In this document: positions 34,221-47,116 of the stretch, one piece after another
How the letters are laid out: each line of letters starts with the position of its first letter
Position numbering within the stretch: the first letter of the stretch is position 1
Source: Phragmites australis
Taxonomy: Eukaryota > Streptophyta > Magnoliopsida > Poales > Poaceae
NCBI RefSeq assembly: GCF_958298935.1
Contig: NC_084929.1
Coordinates: 3,100,001-3,164,000, forward strand
DNA: 64,000 nt
Direction: 5' to 3'
Made by a program: the position numbers and the translations under genes
The notes under the pieces: model-generated
What the model was told of the DNA's origin: nothing
What the model saw: only the letters and a program-made list of their open reading frames with translations
Database searches by the model: none

Positions 34221-35479
34221 CTCCCGACCTTCTAAAAGGCCACCGATACTCCCAACGCTCTTGACCTTCCCCATGTAGCTAGGAACTCGGAGCCCCCAGC
34301 AGTTTCCCCACACCGCAAGATTAACACACGCCCCTAACCTTCCTCAAGCCGTCGACCTCCATGATGAGCAAGGTAAAAATTGGATGCAATATCCTTTGAT
34401 CTACCGTCAACGTGAATTTACTTTGAATTGTCTATGTACAGCTCCTTCACCCTTCAATCTGTATGTTCCCAATGTGAATGTACTACCTATTCATTAGTTT
34501 TTTTTTAACTAGAAAAGTGGCATGGTTTTACTGACCGCGCCTACTGACCACCGTCGGTAGGTTGTACATAAATAGAAGAGATTATCATGCCGATATTTTA
34601 GAGGTTTATATTTGGAATCAATTCCATATCTTCAATAGTACTTGAAATGCCAGTTATTGGTGTAAAATTTATTAGCATTATCTTTCTGGTAGTGGATGAG
34701 CTTCAGTTTCATGCTGCCATGAGGTGCTTGTTTCTTTTGTGCAGCGCTGGTATAAATCTAGAGTGCTGGATTAATGACCATAAAAAAAAGATTTCTAGAT
34801 TTTTTTGGGCCATCCCGACCCATTAAGGACTTCTCAACAGTCCGTTTTTGGCCCAGCTGATCAACTGGGCTTTTCCAACCTCGGCCTGCTAAAAATCATT
34901 AGCCTATTTCATGTCAGTCTACTCAGTGTTAAAAAAAATGTTTGAGCAATGATAATTAAGTGATGAAATGGCGTGTCATGGTACTAATAAAACCTGAATG
35001 AATTTATGGAGGAAAGTGCGAAGAAGAGCCGACAACTTGTCACATTTCCCCTTTCTCAAAAAACAAGGTTTGAGGATCTGTTTGGATCAAAATACAAATG
35101 TTAGAAGATCGGAGAAAATGCAAACAATAGCAATTTTTCCTCGATTGGAGCGGAGTCATTCCTGCCTTCCCCACGCCTTGCGAGTTGCAAGTGTCGAGCC
35201 GCACGAGCCGTTATCGGGGACGTCTGCCACTACCTACCCAGACGGATACCGCGGGCCCGTCCTTGATCCGGACCCACATGACATCCAGTGGGCTGCTTTG
35301 AGCGCCTGTCACTATTTTCTTCGCTGAAAAGAAGTCGCACCTATCTCCGCGGGCCATGTCACGTGCGTGCCAAGATCTTCGCGGCCCGACCTGTCAGAAA
35401 TTTGGAGCACGGAAAATATCTATAATAAATTTAGATAACACTTAATTATCTAAATTAAATTCATAATCTCCACCTCATC
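34221..35479. other. Spacer upstream of a putative first exon
   Basis: Continuation of the split GC-rich spacer, then AT-rich DNA, then a promoter-like stretch near 34800-34910 with repeated GGCCCA/TGGGCC words. The open frame at 34998-35327 (plus) matches no family I know. Confidence 0.4.
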
Positions 35480-35594
35480 CATCTCTCTTTTCACTCTGTT
35501 CTTGCCATTCTGGACCTCCGAATCCGACGCGTCTCCCTCCCTACTTCTCGCACGGTCGCACCTGCTCCTACCGTGACAACGACGACGGCGGCGA
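35480..35594 (+). other. Putative 5' UTR exon of an unidentified gene
   Basis: A C/T-rich stretch (CATCTCTCTTTTCACTC, about 35478-35495) leads into a GC-rich leader with GACGACGGCGGCGAG. A good splice donor GAG/GTAAGCTCG (GT at 35595) follows. The next sequence (GATTGCTGCGAGC, TTGATTTGTTC) has the character of a plant leader intron. I find no coding exon downstream. It may be an orphan promoter-exon, a non-coding RNA, or a distant leader of the phosphatase gene at 42.2 kb. Confidence 0.35.
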
Positions 35595-35730
35595 GGTAAG
35601 CTCGATTCCTCTTGAAGTGAATTTTCTCGTTCCTGATTGCTGCGAGCTTTGATTTGTTCTCCATGCCTGTTCCGATTCGCTCTGCCTCGCGCTTGATCTG
35701 TTGCTCGAGATTTAGCTTGGTTGGTTTAAT

Positions 35731-35748
35731 TTGGGGGGGGGGGGGGGG
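35731..35748. repeat. Poly-G run (about 16-17 bp)
   Basis: Homopolymer G tract on the plus strand within the putative leader intron. Similar tracts of opposite or same sense lie near 15691 (C) and 51679 (G). Its length may be unreliable. Confidence 0.8.
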
Positions 35749-38700
35749 TTGGTGTCGGTTTGGTCGGGAACTCTATCGCCTGCATGAATTGGGATCGGAC
35801 GAGCAAATTCGTCGGGGGAGACGGATGGGTTGTTTCGCTTGCTATTTTCCTGGACTGGAGTTGACCGGGTCTGGGGTGGGAAATGGGGCGCATCGAGGAG
35901 ATCGGATCCCACGCGAGTAGTGTTGCTACCGCATTCAGCAATTGGTGTTTCGCGAGTGGATCTGTTGGCGAATGAGCTGAGTGGGTGTTCGTGGAGGGTT
36001 TGATTGGGGAATTGGGGTGCCAGTGTTGCCGTTGCTGGATACAGTGAAGTCATTCCCCAAGTTCAAGTTCATAGAATTTGTGTTTTTGTGAGCTCATATA
36101 GTGTCATAATGTAAGGAGAAAGTATGACAGGGTCCACAATTTCCCTACTTAATACAAAGAGAAAGTATGATAGGGTCACAGAATGTGGGATTGCTATATT
36201 GTCTTTCTGAATTGGTGAAGTGTGAAGGGGAGATTGAAGCACAAGGATGTGTTGTCTTCTAACCGCAATATGCCATATATAGATGTCAATTCGCCACCAT
36301 GTGTCCGTAACAATTTCACATCACTAGGATGGTTGATATTGACATGTTGTACATAAGTAAACATCTTTTCAAAAGGAAAATGTGATCAACAAATTGTTAA
36401 ATTGTCCGTTGTCTAACAAAATCCCTGTTTGGAAGTTTGATGTCCGTGCTCTTTCCGATGGGCCAGGAAGAATGTGTTCTACAATAGATCATAATTTCAG
36501 GCTAACATAACCTACCATATATTGGCATAGTGTACTTTGACTTTTCGTATATCACCAAAACATTGAAAATGGCATGTTTCAACAACAAAATTGTAGGGAT
36601 TATTGGTAGGACACATTAATTGAAATTTAGACTATAGGAATTCTGTTCTTAGAGCTACAAGGAGGTGGCTGCATATACAAAGATATATTTGGAACGTCAA
36701 TTATGTTATGTTTTGGTTTGATATGATCAATTCTAACAATACGAACCATGCTATCTTCCTACTTCATAGAAATACCACTTTAATCGCGAGCCTCGGTGAT
36801 CATAGTAAAAAGATTTTATCATTAGACACAAGCATTTTATCTTAGGAAACACGGCAGCACTCTAATATTGACTTCAGATCATGCTCATATGGTATTGTAG
36901 CAGGTGATAAAATTATCAAATACATTACGATATTTGTCAGTAGAGCAATGGAATATATTCTAGAGTCCTCAGAATGCCTATCCCTATGTGTATGGATTTA
37001 TTCAAATAAGAAGGTTGTTTAGAGTGACAAATCATGACTTGATTCCCTAAACAAATATTCGTACCTAACCATTCAACATTTCAACCTGGACTGCTCTATA
37101 ATTGAGGTGTAAAATTGAATTCTTTGTGTGCAATAATTCAGTATCAGACTATCAGTTATTTGCTATGCCTCATTGGTGATGAAATTCTAGTTTTTTGTTT
37201 TTGCAACATATAGTGAAAATGGTTTTACCAAGAAGTCTAAAAGGAGAAAAATGTTCTGTTGTTCACCCTTTACTCAGTTCCTTTTCCATTGTAGTTGTAC
37301 TTGCTTGAGAAATTGATTTCCATCAGGTGTTAACCATGACAGCGCCTTTTCTTATTCATCTTTTGAGTTTTAATCCTCACAGTGTGACAATTACCACGTG
37401 ATCAAAACAAAAAATGGACCACCCTACTCATCTGCCTTTAATCAACAGGTGAAACACGAAATCTGGGCAGCTAGGCACATCATCCACCAATAAGCATTAA
37501 GTAATGATCTATTGTACACATGTTAGCTTCTGAACTCCAGCAATATTCTCTACTTGCTTGGTAACAATGCATTGATTCCTGGAGCAGCGAGGTCACCATC
37601 TGGTTCAGTAAATGCAACATCACATTGAGATCTATCCACATAGATTGCTGTAAATTATAGCATTTCTCAGTCTCCACATCCACCAAGCCATACTTCCAAT
37701 AAATGATTGCCCTAGAAGCCAACTTGTTATTAAATTCTACTGTTGGTTCATACTCTGCACAAAACTGTCCCAGTAAACACGTTGATCTGATTCCCGTTGA
37801 GTGCTGAAAACACAAGAACTTCCTCCATTGCATTCTGTAATAATTGAATATCTTGATTTGAAGACCAACAATATGACAATTATGCTCTTCATTGGAAATG
37901 AAAGTTTCCAATGTTTTTACCCTTCTGTGGGTTTTATTCATATCAAATTTAAAAGAGTTACACAGCGAAGCCACAGAATGGTTTCTCGTTTCCAGCATCC
38001 CACTCGTACGATTATATATACTCCCCTAGAATTTAACTTGATGACTTTTTAACATTCTATAAATTCAATCATCAAGACTGTTGATACTGCTATTAGCATC
38101 TGCAATACTACTATTAGGATTTTTTGTCCTAACTTTACTTTGTTGATGTAGATATTTCCATCATTTGGACTCAAGACTTTAAACAAGTACAACATGTTTA
38201 TGCTTCCAACCTGATCTCAGAGTATTGTTAATAATCTTGGAATAAAGAAGGTGACTTCTTGGTAAGCACTAACTCCTGCCTTTTTTACCGACAATTTTGT
38301 TGTAGTTCTACACTTGCTTCTCCAGTTTTTTGTGAATTTTTATAATTAGAGTTGCTGCTGTTGCCATGAGTCCTGTTGTTGGTTGCCTTCTAGTGACATC
38401 AAATGTTGCGGCATGCTATGGCAAGCAAGCTGAATGCATCGTAAAAATTGTATTTATTTAGTACCCACTAAGCATCATCCTATGAGACTTATTTATGCAG
38501 AAGCTAAATTTAAGCCTCCAAATGAGACAAATATGAAAATGCATGAAAGTGACCTAAACAGAATCGTGTGTTTTTTCTTTGCCTTTTATAGGTTGGGCAT
38601 TGAGAAACTAAAATCTGAGGGCCAGTTTTAAAGATCTGTCACTTAAAATAGAATAATGTGTATTCTGAAGTTCCAAACTATAACAAGATAATTCTATTTT

Positions 38701-39299
38701 AACGAATTTCCATAGCTAGAAACTGGATTTTATTTTCTTGCTTTTGAAGGAAATTACTTGAACCATTAAATTAAAAGTTGGCATGCTGTTGTATGAGCAG
38801 TTGTCTATTTGTTATCGAAGGATAGCTATCATACAACGTATCAATATGATCGTACCATTCATTACTGGAGAATAATCAAGTCCCTGAGGTGCTAATGGAT
38901 TAGCTACTGATAGTGGAACTACAATGTAGAGCCACTTTGTAAACTAAATTGTAGAACCTTCACTAGGATTTTTTTTAGCTGGGAAACTTTATAGCCAGGA
39001 AGAGCTGGATCTTTTGAGGTTGACAGAAAAGTTCAGCACATAACTCAGAAAATCAGCAGTGGAAGAGCTTTTGAGCTGATATCTTGTTTGAAATAAATTT
39101 GAGCCGATATCTCACCCTGAAAGTCCATGAGAACTTCAACTTGTTTTTTTGAGTTGTATCATGGCATACTTCTGCAGTAGCCAAAATACAGTGTTAATAT
39201 ATTTGAATTAATAATTCAGGGCTACAAGAGAACGAAAATTAAATGCCATACTTTTGACCCTTTTCCCAATCATTACGTCCTTTTCCTTTTCCTACCACC
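35749..39299. other. AT-rich region without a recognised gene
   Basis: Long non-coding-looking stretch. The largest open frame (37998-37480, minus, 172 codons) has no recognisable domain. Small repeats include AGAGAAAGTATGA(C/T)AGGGTC twice near 36117-36180. Confidence 0.4.
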
Positions 39300-41136
39300 A
39301 GTACAAATTAATAAGATGCTGTATTTGAGTGCCCTACCAGTCAGACAAAGTTCTTACATGATCCCAAAATTCATTTACCTTCTTGTCTGCCAAGGTTACC
39401 TACACTTGGTCAAACATTCACAATTGTCTATTAGCATTAAAATATTATTATTAACTGCATTTAGGCGCACTATATACATCAAAATTCTGCCACATTCTGC
39501 CACATTCTGGACAGAAGGGTTACTTCAACGATTGCATATATGTGTTCATAATGAAATCCAAATTGGATTTTGTATCATCTTCAAACCACACACGACAAAA
39601 TATGTAATCATCTTAAAGACGGAATTTGAGATGAATGATTTAGGTAAAATCAAATTTCTCTTAAGTCTACAACTTGAACATATTCGTTCAGGAATATTTA
39701 TCTATCAGTCCACCAATATCCAAATAATATTGTATAATTATATCTATAAAAACACTTATGGTCATTCAATCTCTAAATATGAATCAAGATCCATTTATAC
39801 ATTGGATTGACATTGAAAAGATATTTAATCTAAAACTCTATATCTTAGTGTCATCAAAGCGCTCATATATCTTGCAAATCGTAACATGTCTGATATTATA
39901 TTTGCAGATAACTTGTTAGCTTAAATAGCATAACTCTAACAACGTCAATAGGCGGGAGTCAAAGAAGATATCCACATATATCTTTATTATACCAAAGATC
40001 TAGATTTTTCTATCAGAAAAATTAATTTACGATCATAGTGGATATCCAGATCATGACTATATAAATGATCCTCATAACGTTAGATCACATGCTGATTTCA
40101 TGGTGATATAGCCATCTTATATGAGTCATCAAAACAGATTCTAGTGGCTATTTCCATCTGTCATTCTGAAATATCACATACATGTGTATGTCTTCGTAGA
40201 ATGATAAACCGCATACAACTATCATGTGATATTGGTCCCATTGAATCATCAACCATTATCTACAAAGATAATACTACTTATGTTGCTCAGATGCAAATAG
40301 GTTACATAAAGAGCAATATCACTAAGCATATTGCCCCTAAATTATTTTATTCTCATGTGTTACAACAATATGGGGAGATAAACAATATGGAGAGATAAAT
40401 ATCCTGCAAATTAAATCTTGTGATAATTTCGTAGATTTATTCGCAAAGTTCTTACCAACTTCGACATTCTAATATGTTCATGGTATGCGACAATTTTGAG
40501 ATTTGCAAGGTTTAGAGGGAGTCTCATCCTGAATTTTAACCTGTTCATACATCATATTGTACTCTTTTTTCTATATGAGTTTTACTCATGAAATTTCTCA
40601 TAAAAGATTTTAATGAGATAATATCTACATAAAAATATATCATATTTTTCATTTTCGCTACTAAGGTTTTTAAGAGAGATATCAAAGACATATTTGGTCC
40701 ACAGATAATACCTATTTGTTCTCTAAACTCACTTATGGGTGTTTTCTTTTTCAAGGTTTTCTCATATGAGTTTACAATAAGACAATAATTAATATATATT
40801 GTATCATTTTCTTCTTATTTTTTCACTAGATTTTAAATGAGTTTTAACAATATATCACTATATTATATTTCTCTCAAGTTTTTTCCGTAAGGTTTTAGAG
40901 GAGTTTTTACGTGATATATACAGATGACCAAATTGATCCAACGGGGAGTGTTGTGAATTACTACCTCTGGTGATCAATTTATCAAGAGTTACAAATATGT
41001 ACAAATAATATATCTATTCATCATATCCTTTCATCATATCTATTCACTATGTATAAATATGTGCATCTATCCATAAGAATAATAACTGTTGAATTCATTT
41101 GTTCTTTGTCTCCTTTACTCTACAATTCTACTTTCA
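39300..41136 (+). mobile_element. 5'-truncated Ty1-copia fragment: RT end, RNase H, 3' LTR
   Basis: The frame at 39316-39810 contains EFEMNDLGKIKFLLSLQLEH (copia RT end). About 40170-40440 encodes LRRMINRIQ, IGPIESSTIIYKDNTTYVAQMQ, IGYIKSNITKHIAPK and a degenerate DNFVDLFAKFLPTS (copia RNase H). Then a purine tract (ACGGGGAG) and an LTR start TGTTGTGAATTA at 40949, with an LTR of about 190 bp ending near TACTTTCA. Stops and frameshifts are frequent. No 5' LTR or integrase is present. Confidence 0.8.
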
Positions 41137-42182
41137 GTAATAGTAAACAGTTCAGTTCGTTCGGAAACTAGGAAAAGTCCCGCTTTCCAAACATGCCTTG
41201 GTTTTGTTCATGCTGACTCCTCTTAGCATATCCGTGTGCTGTTGACCATTCATGCTATGTTATTATCAGTAGGGTTCAGTGTTGGGAGGTACATGACTAT
41301 CAGCATAGAGAAAAGGTTCCAATCACGAGCATGGCATATGCTATTCTTCAGCCCTGCCTGAAACCTGTTTGTACGGTTCTTATGTGATTGAAGCGTTTGG
41401 ACCGAGCTGCTGCACCGATGCCGTGTCAGTCTACACGGTTTTGCTTAGCTGCGAATGGATCACTCAACCCACCGACTTGGGCAGATGCGGAGGAGCTGCT
41501 CATGTGCTTCTCCATGGCGATTCCCATGGCCCCGTATTCACGTGGCAAGCACAGGGAATTCTCCTCTTCTTCTTTTTTTGTCAATATGCACACCCTTGAA
41601 AAAAAACTCGTTTTATGTGGGAAGACAGCTCACAATGGCATCTTATTTAAATGTCAAGAAAAGGTACCAAAGACTAGCCACTTAGGACATCTCTGAAAGT
41701 GACTTCAGTCATTCATGATCATGCTAAAAACGACACTTGGCAAAACGTCTTTTTTTTTAAAACTAGGATTCTAGCTTTGGTTGATATCAGCAATTACTGA
41801 GTGACTTACCACCGTACACACCCTTGAAGAAGGAAAAAAACCAACATAATCACTAGCACCCTCTAATTGAAATATTTGTCATGCGCTCGATCTACGAACT
41901 TACATTTTTTTTACCACTTTTAGTTCCGCCAATGACGGCCTATTTGAACACGAGAATTTTAGCGGATTTGCAGAGGTGGTGGTGCTTCCTATAAAATTCG
42001 TGTGTTCGAAAGGGGCAGGTGCTGTCGTGCGTGGATTGTTGGGTTTTTTTTACCATTCAGATGCTATAGTTTAACTAACGCATTTGTCAGAAAAGCAGTG
42101 GTCAGAGTTGACAAATTTTGCAACAAATTTTTCCCCTTGTGCAGTAGTGCTGGTAGTAGCAAATTAAGTTGGTCGCGTTCCA
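41137..42182. other. Upstream region of the phosphatase gene
   Basis: No gene recognised. Overlapping short frames at 41369-41696 match nothing known to me. The proximal 300 bp presumably hold the promoter. Confidence 0.4.
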
Positions 42183-42190
42183 TTATATAT
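42183..42190 (+). promoter_or_regulatory. TATA-like box
   Basis: TTATATATA lies about 30 bp before the chosen ATG at 42218. If used, the 5' UTR would be only a few bases, so either the real start of transcription is upstream or this is not the working TATA box. Confidence 0.4.
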
Positions 42191-42217
42191 ACCCGGGCAC
42201 CGGCACGGGCGCCAGCC

Positions 42218-43363
42218 ATGTCACACGACACAGCGCGCCCCGTCGCAGGCCAAGAAGCCCCCGGTCGGAGCATCGACGACGTCGCTGGCAGCAAGGAGTG
42301 CCTGTTCTGCGAGATGACGCGGCAGCACCACCCGCAGTGCGCGCGACGGCTGCCGAAGCGGATCATCCTGGTCCGGCACGGCGAGAGCCAGGGGAACCTG
42401 GACATGTCGGCGTACACCACCACGCCGGACTACCGCATCCCGCTCACGACGCTGGGCGCCGAGCAGGCGCGCGCGGCGGGGCGGCGCATCCGGGACGTGG
42501 TGGCGTCGGACGCCGGCGCCAGCTGGAAGGTCTACTTCTACGTGTCCCCCTACGCGCGCACGCGCGCCACGCTGCGGGAGATCGTCGGCGCGTTCCCCCG
42601 CGACCGCGTCATCGGCGTCCGCGAGGAGTGCCGCGTCAGGGAGCAGGACTTCGGCAACTTCCAGGTCGAGGAGCGGATGCGCGCCGTCAAGCAGACCCGC
42701 GAGCGCTTCGGCCGGTTCTTCTTCCGCTTCCCCGAGGGCGAGTCCGCTGCCGACGTCTTCGACCGTGTCGCCAGTAAGCCTCCGTCGCCATTGCCGCCTG
42801 CGCCATTCATCTCAGTAGCATCACAATTCACAATCTTCGTTAAAAAAAAAACACAATTCACAATCGATCAAGCAAGGCGCCTACACATTCTCTGATCTGA
42901 ATACTGAATGTTCCTGTATGGATCATCACACTATGCAGGTTTCTTGGAGTCTCTGTGGCGGGACATCGACATGGGTAGGCTGGAGCAGGACGCGAGCTGC
43001 GAGACCAACCTGGTGATCGTGTCGCACGGGCTCACGTCGCGGGTGTTCCTCATGAAGTGGTTCAAGTGGACGGTGGACCAGTTCGAGCGCCTCAACAACT
43101 TCGACAACTGCGAGTTCAGGGTGATGCAGCTGGGGCCAGGCGGGGAGTACTCCCTCCTCGTCCACCACACCAAGGAGGAGCTCGAGCAGTGGGGCCTCTC
43201 GCCGGAGATGATCGCTGACCAGCAGTGGCGCGCCTCCGCCAACCGTCGGAGCTGGGCCGAGGAGTGCTCTTCGTTCATCGCGACCTTCTTCGACGACCCC
43301 CAGGATCCGGACAGCAGCCAGGAGGACGAGGAAGAGAATGGCAAGGCCAAGTTATTGGAGTAA
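42218..43363 (+). CDS. Phosphoglycerate mutase-like histidine phosphatase (AT74/AT74H type)
   Basis: Two exons, 42218-42773 and 42939-43363, join at A/GTAAGC and TGCAG/GT. The join creates Ser186 and keeps VASFLESLWRDIDM in frame; total 326 residues. Residues 46-60 read LPKRIILVRHGESQG, with RHG at 53-55 and catalytic His54. The second conserved histidine is in IVSHGLTSR (His215). A Glu-bearing motif REQDFGNFQ lies between, and an acidic tail (SSQEDEEE) ends the protein. The fold transfers phosphate through a histidine; the substrate of AT74-type plant proteins is not settled and the name does not imply glycolytic mutase activity. The exon 1 frame is open upstream to 42002, but the ATG at 42218 comes just before the conserved SKECLFCEM segment. 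GC-rich coding sequence, as in many grass genes. Confidence 0.92.
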
Positions 43364-45198
43364 TTCACTCGCTCTTTCATAGACTCGTTGAAATTCTTTC
43401 AATTTCGTAGTGTTTTCTTTTACTATGGAGTGATGTAGTCGTTTCCTGTTCAATTTGTAACTTGTTCATAGTGGCTGGGCACTGAAATACTATGATTTGG
43501 GGGGAGTTCAGCAAATAGAAGTACTCAAATTGAGAGCATAACATTTGAGTAAGATATATCTATGTGGAGGTTTTGGTTTCAGTTTTGTTCTTTTTTCTTA
43601 GTTGAACCGACAGAGTCAAAATTCTGGTGTGGTGGTGGTGGATATGTGAGGGTACCACTTTAGTCATCAAGATTTAAATTTATAGAGACGTGAGTAATTT
43701 CAACAGTATTATTTGTAGGCGCATAATAAGAACACATAACTAGATATGCTTGGGTAGTGGCGTCTGTGCATTGTGCGTCGGCTTGTAATAAAAGAATGGT
43801 TCCCATCTTTAACTAAAATGGCTCCTTTAATTGCTACCTTCTCTCTTCAAGCAAAGTCATTTCTATACATGGCTCCATTACCCTTTTTCAGAGGATGAGT
43901 ACAGGTTTCTCTCTGGAAAGAAGGAGCAGTACGTTTTCATCACATGCATGTTACCAACAGAGACATGTCCAGATGCAGAAGCAAAAGATTCTTTCTAAGC
44001 TGGCATGGGACAACATGTTCCTCCAGGAATTTTTTTCGAGAACGGTTCCTCCAGGATTCGTATAGCCTAGCGAAACATTCAACTAGGTTCTTTACCATTT
44101 CATGCAGTGCACTACAAACTGCAGTGTGAGTACTACTAGGTTCCTTCAATTCTCTGCCTAGGGATTGCTATCTGAATCAAGATAATCCTGTCGTGTTTTG
44201 CTCTCCGGAAATGTTTTTTCTTTCTTCAACCCCCCGCTGTGTGCTCTTGAATTGGTGACGTTAAGCAAACATTCTTGTCCTTTTTTTTTGCGAAAGATAC
44301 AGTGGATGATCAAAGTCATTCTTTTTACTTGAGGTCGGTTCTTTTCAATTTCATGCAGTGCACTACAAAGTACAAACTACAGTGTGATCGAGTGCTAGGT
44401 TCCTCCAAGTCTCTGCGTACGGGTTTCTATCTGAATCAAAGATAATCTTGTCCTGTTTTGCACTTTAGAAGGGAAAAAACGTTGCCCTCTACTGTATCCC
44501 CCACACACAAAAAAAAACACTGCCCCATTGTGGTCTTTTCTTTTTTCTGGCTGGTCCAACAAAATTGCCCCTCTTGTGATCATTTCATTTTCCTTGCCAG
44601 TCCAATAAAATTGCCCGTCTGACTACTGTTCATTTTGTTATTTATTTGTTTTTGTGGCCTACTGGGGTTTTTATGCTCCATATCACAAAGACTCGCAATT
44701 AGCTAAGTCGAATATGGTCCTATGCTATTGAGGTGGTGAAGTTACTCCTTTCTTACTGTTGGAAAGTAACCGTTGCTGACTAAAGTAGTCGCCTAGTCGG
44801 GCTTAGCAACCAAGAGGTAATGAGATCAATCCTGAAAAATCTAGGTTAAACGACTCATGTCTCATGTAACTTGCAGCTGGACTCTAGCATTTGTTGTCAC
44901 CACAAGACACTTTTGACATAAGCGTTGGAGCTGCCCAACTGGTTGATGCCAATGCTCAAATGCACACACCAAGATCTCCAGACCCAGATGCCGAAGAAGA
45001 GCGTAGTAGAATACCTTCATCGGCAAAAGAGACGCGGAGGGCAAAAGCTAGCGCCCACCTAAAGTTATATGGATCAATTGAAGCCCTTAGGCACAGTTTT
45101 TTCAACAGGTGTAGTAGAATATTGAAGTCTTTGAGCCCTGAACTAATTACTAATTAGTAGCAGCAGCCGGTGTTGTTGCCAGAAGTACAGGATTATTC
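43364..45198. other. 3' UTR and intergenic region
   Basis: Begins with the 3' UTR of the phosphatase gene; AATAAA-like signals are not obvious. Contains the duplicated segment listed separately. The frame at 44891-45157 (plus) is unrecognised. Confidence 0.4.
44085..44470. repeat. Imperfect direct duplication, copies about 250 bp apart
   Basis: CATGCAGTGCACTACAAA, AGTGTGA, CTAGGTTCCT, TCTCTGC, TATCTGAATCAA, GATAATC and TGTTTTGC occur in the same order at about 44099-44205 and 44352-44465. The second copy has extra bases (ACAAAGTACAAACTAC). Confidence 0.8.
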
Positions 45199-45206
45199 GG
45201 TGCATG

Positions 45207-45859
45207 CAGGGCCGTTCCGCAGCGATTGGGGGTCCTGTGCCAAATTTCTGAATCAGGTCCTCAATTTAGCCTTTAGATTCAAATTTTCTATCCCTACTTT
45301 CATAAGACATGGAATGATTGAAGAAAATGAAAACGACATTCCAATGCATAAATACAAGAAAGAATAGCAGTAACCAGTAGTATTAGAAATTCATGAATCA
45401 AACCATAGTTAATCCAGACTCTGCGTATAGGCAATGGAAAGCAACGAAACAACCTGATTAGAGTGACTTGCATGGCTATGGCTTCCAGAGGTCCCCGATC
45501 TAACATGAAGTTGTGAATGGCCTGCTTCGAGCCTTCGATCCGACGGGATCGGTCGGACTCCACAGCGCTGTGGGTTTCTTCGCGCCGTGTTGTTGCTCTT
45601 GCATGACGCCAGCGGCAGCCGGCAGGGACGCGGGGTGCGTCGGCACTCGGCAAGTGCGGTGGCAGGGCACTGCGCGATCTGGGAGATGAACAGGCATAAC
45701 ACGATCAGTTGTTGACGTATTGGTTGCTGGCTTGCTGGGCTTTTATTTTTTATCTCTGATTAAGTATATACTTAAGCAAATTAATTAGGATTTGGAGGCC
45801 CCAATTATTTGGGGGCCCTGTGCGAGTGCCCACCCTGCCCCTGCTAGTCGACGGGCCTG
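45207..45859. mobile_element. Non-autonomous hAT element (653 bp)
   Basis: Flanked by a perfect 8-bp duplication GGTGCATG (45199-45206 and 45860-45867). Ends are CAGGGCCG and, reverse complement of the right, CAGGCCCG. Subterminal GGGGGTCCTGTGCCAA and GGGGGCCCTGTGCGAG repeat the same theme. The interior has only a minus-strand frame (45653-45300) with no known domain. Confidence 0.85.
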
Positions 45860-45867
45860 GGTGCATG

Positions 45868-46488
45868 CACATGATTGACCGTTTGCGAATATTTCAAAAA
45901 AACTAGGAGTTTATTTTAAAAACCGTTTGTACCGTGGTGTTTCTCGTAATTAATCCAACAAAACAAGATTTAAGGTTGGTTTGGTAGAGTTTTCAGACCA
46001 GCTTCCATGTGAAATCAGTGTGAGTTTTGTCAAATGATAGTTTACAGTTTTCAGCTCTTAGAGTGATTTCATGAAATTGATTTTCAGAAATGAACTAAAA
46101 TGCTCGGAGCTAAAAAAATAAGCTTTCTCTGTTTCACCTCCTCACGTAATCACTTCATTCGAAGAGTTTGCCTTAAAAAAATCATTTTCAACCATAAAAT
46201 AATTTTTCTAGATAATTACTTCTTTAAGAGAATTTTGATCAAGAGTATGTATGTTTTATTCCACTCAATTTCGTTTCTGCGTAGCAGAGGTAGCTCTAGC
46301 TCTATAGGTTCCAGAAATGTATTGCGCGGATGTAGCCCAAGCTGCCCAAATGGCTCTGATCTGACGCCACACCAGCACCGGATGGAGACGGCGGCAGGAG
46401 CAACGAATGGGGCTTTTTTTTGGGAGGAGCAACGAATGGGTTGGGAGTGGAAGGCGCACGGTGGGCCGTACGGCCCGTTGGTGGAATA
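45868..46488. other. Spacer between hAT and Mutator-like elements
   Basis: AT-rich, turning GC-rich at 46300-46480. No gene recognised. Confidence 0.45.
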
Positions 46489-46497
46489 GCAAATTAA

Positions 46498-46725
46498 GGA
46501 GTTTTTTTATTTTTATAATTTTTCATTAAAAATTTAAATAAATAGATTCCTTGTGGTAGTAATTGTAAAAGTAGCCGCCTATCGCCTGCTACCTAACCGC
46601 CCTCTGAGAGGGCGGTAAGGGGCCTAACCGCTCTCTCAGGGAGCAGGTAGGGGCTGCCGCCTAATGAGAGGGCAGGTACCATTCCAACCGTCTTTTTAAT
46701 GGGTGGGTAGGCTAATTTTTTTTTT
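46498..46725. repeat. Left TIR of the Mutator-like element
   Basis: Outer AT-rich part, then GC-rich part with palindromes of the CCGCCCTCTGAGAGGGCGG type near 46600-46680. Confidence 0.85.
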
Positions 46726-47116
46726 AAAAGTTGTAAAATATATTTCAAAATGTTGCTCAATATTTGAAATTTATTTTTTGCAAAACTTGGAATTAAAATG
46801 GTTAAAAAGTGGTCAAAACGGCATATTGGGGAAGCGATATTTTGGAGTAGTTTACGAGTTGTTCGGAGGATAAAAAATCAATATTTGTGAACAAATTATA
46901 TGTGAAGCACTCGCAGCATATTACGCGGCAATGAAATTACAAATGGCGACAAACATAAGATTATATATATGGTGAAAAATATTACATGAGACTGTAACCA
47001 CGACGAAAAAAAAGATGGCATATACGGTTCGCACAAAGACCTACTTAATAGTGCGTCGCTCCTAATCATAACATGCCTTAGCGAGTGGAAACATATCGGG
47101 TTACATTAGATACTCT

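Noticed and set aside
37480..37998. 172-codon minus-strand frame
   Set aside because: No recognisable domain, no supporting splice or promoter signals, and an AT-rich setting; not called as a gene.
42002..42217. Upstream extension of the phosphatase reading frame
   Set aside because: It has no similarity to the family, includes the TATA-like box, and the ATG at 42218 sits directly before the conserved part.
42169..42777. 202-codon plus frame overlapping the phosphatase exon 1
   Set aside because: Frame-shifted shadow rich in Arg/Ala/Gly with no domain; the RHGES frame is the conserved one.
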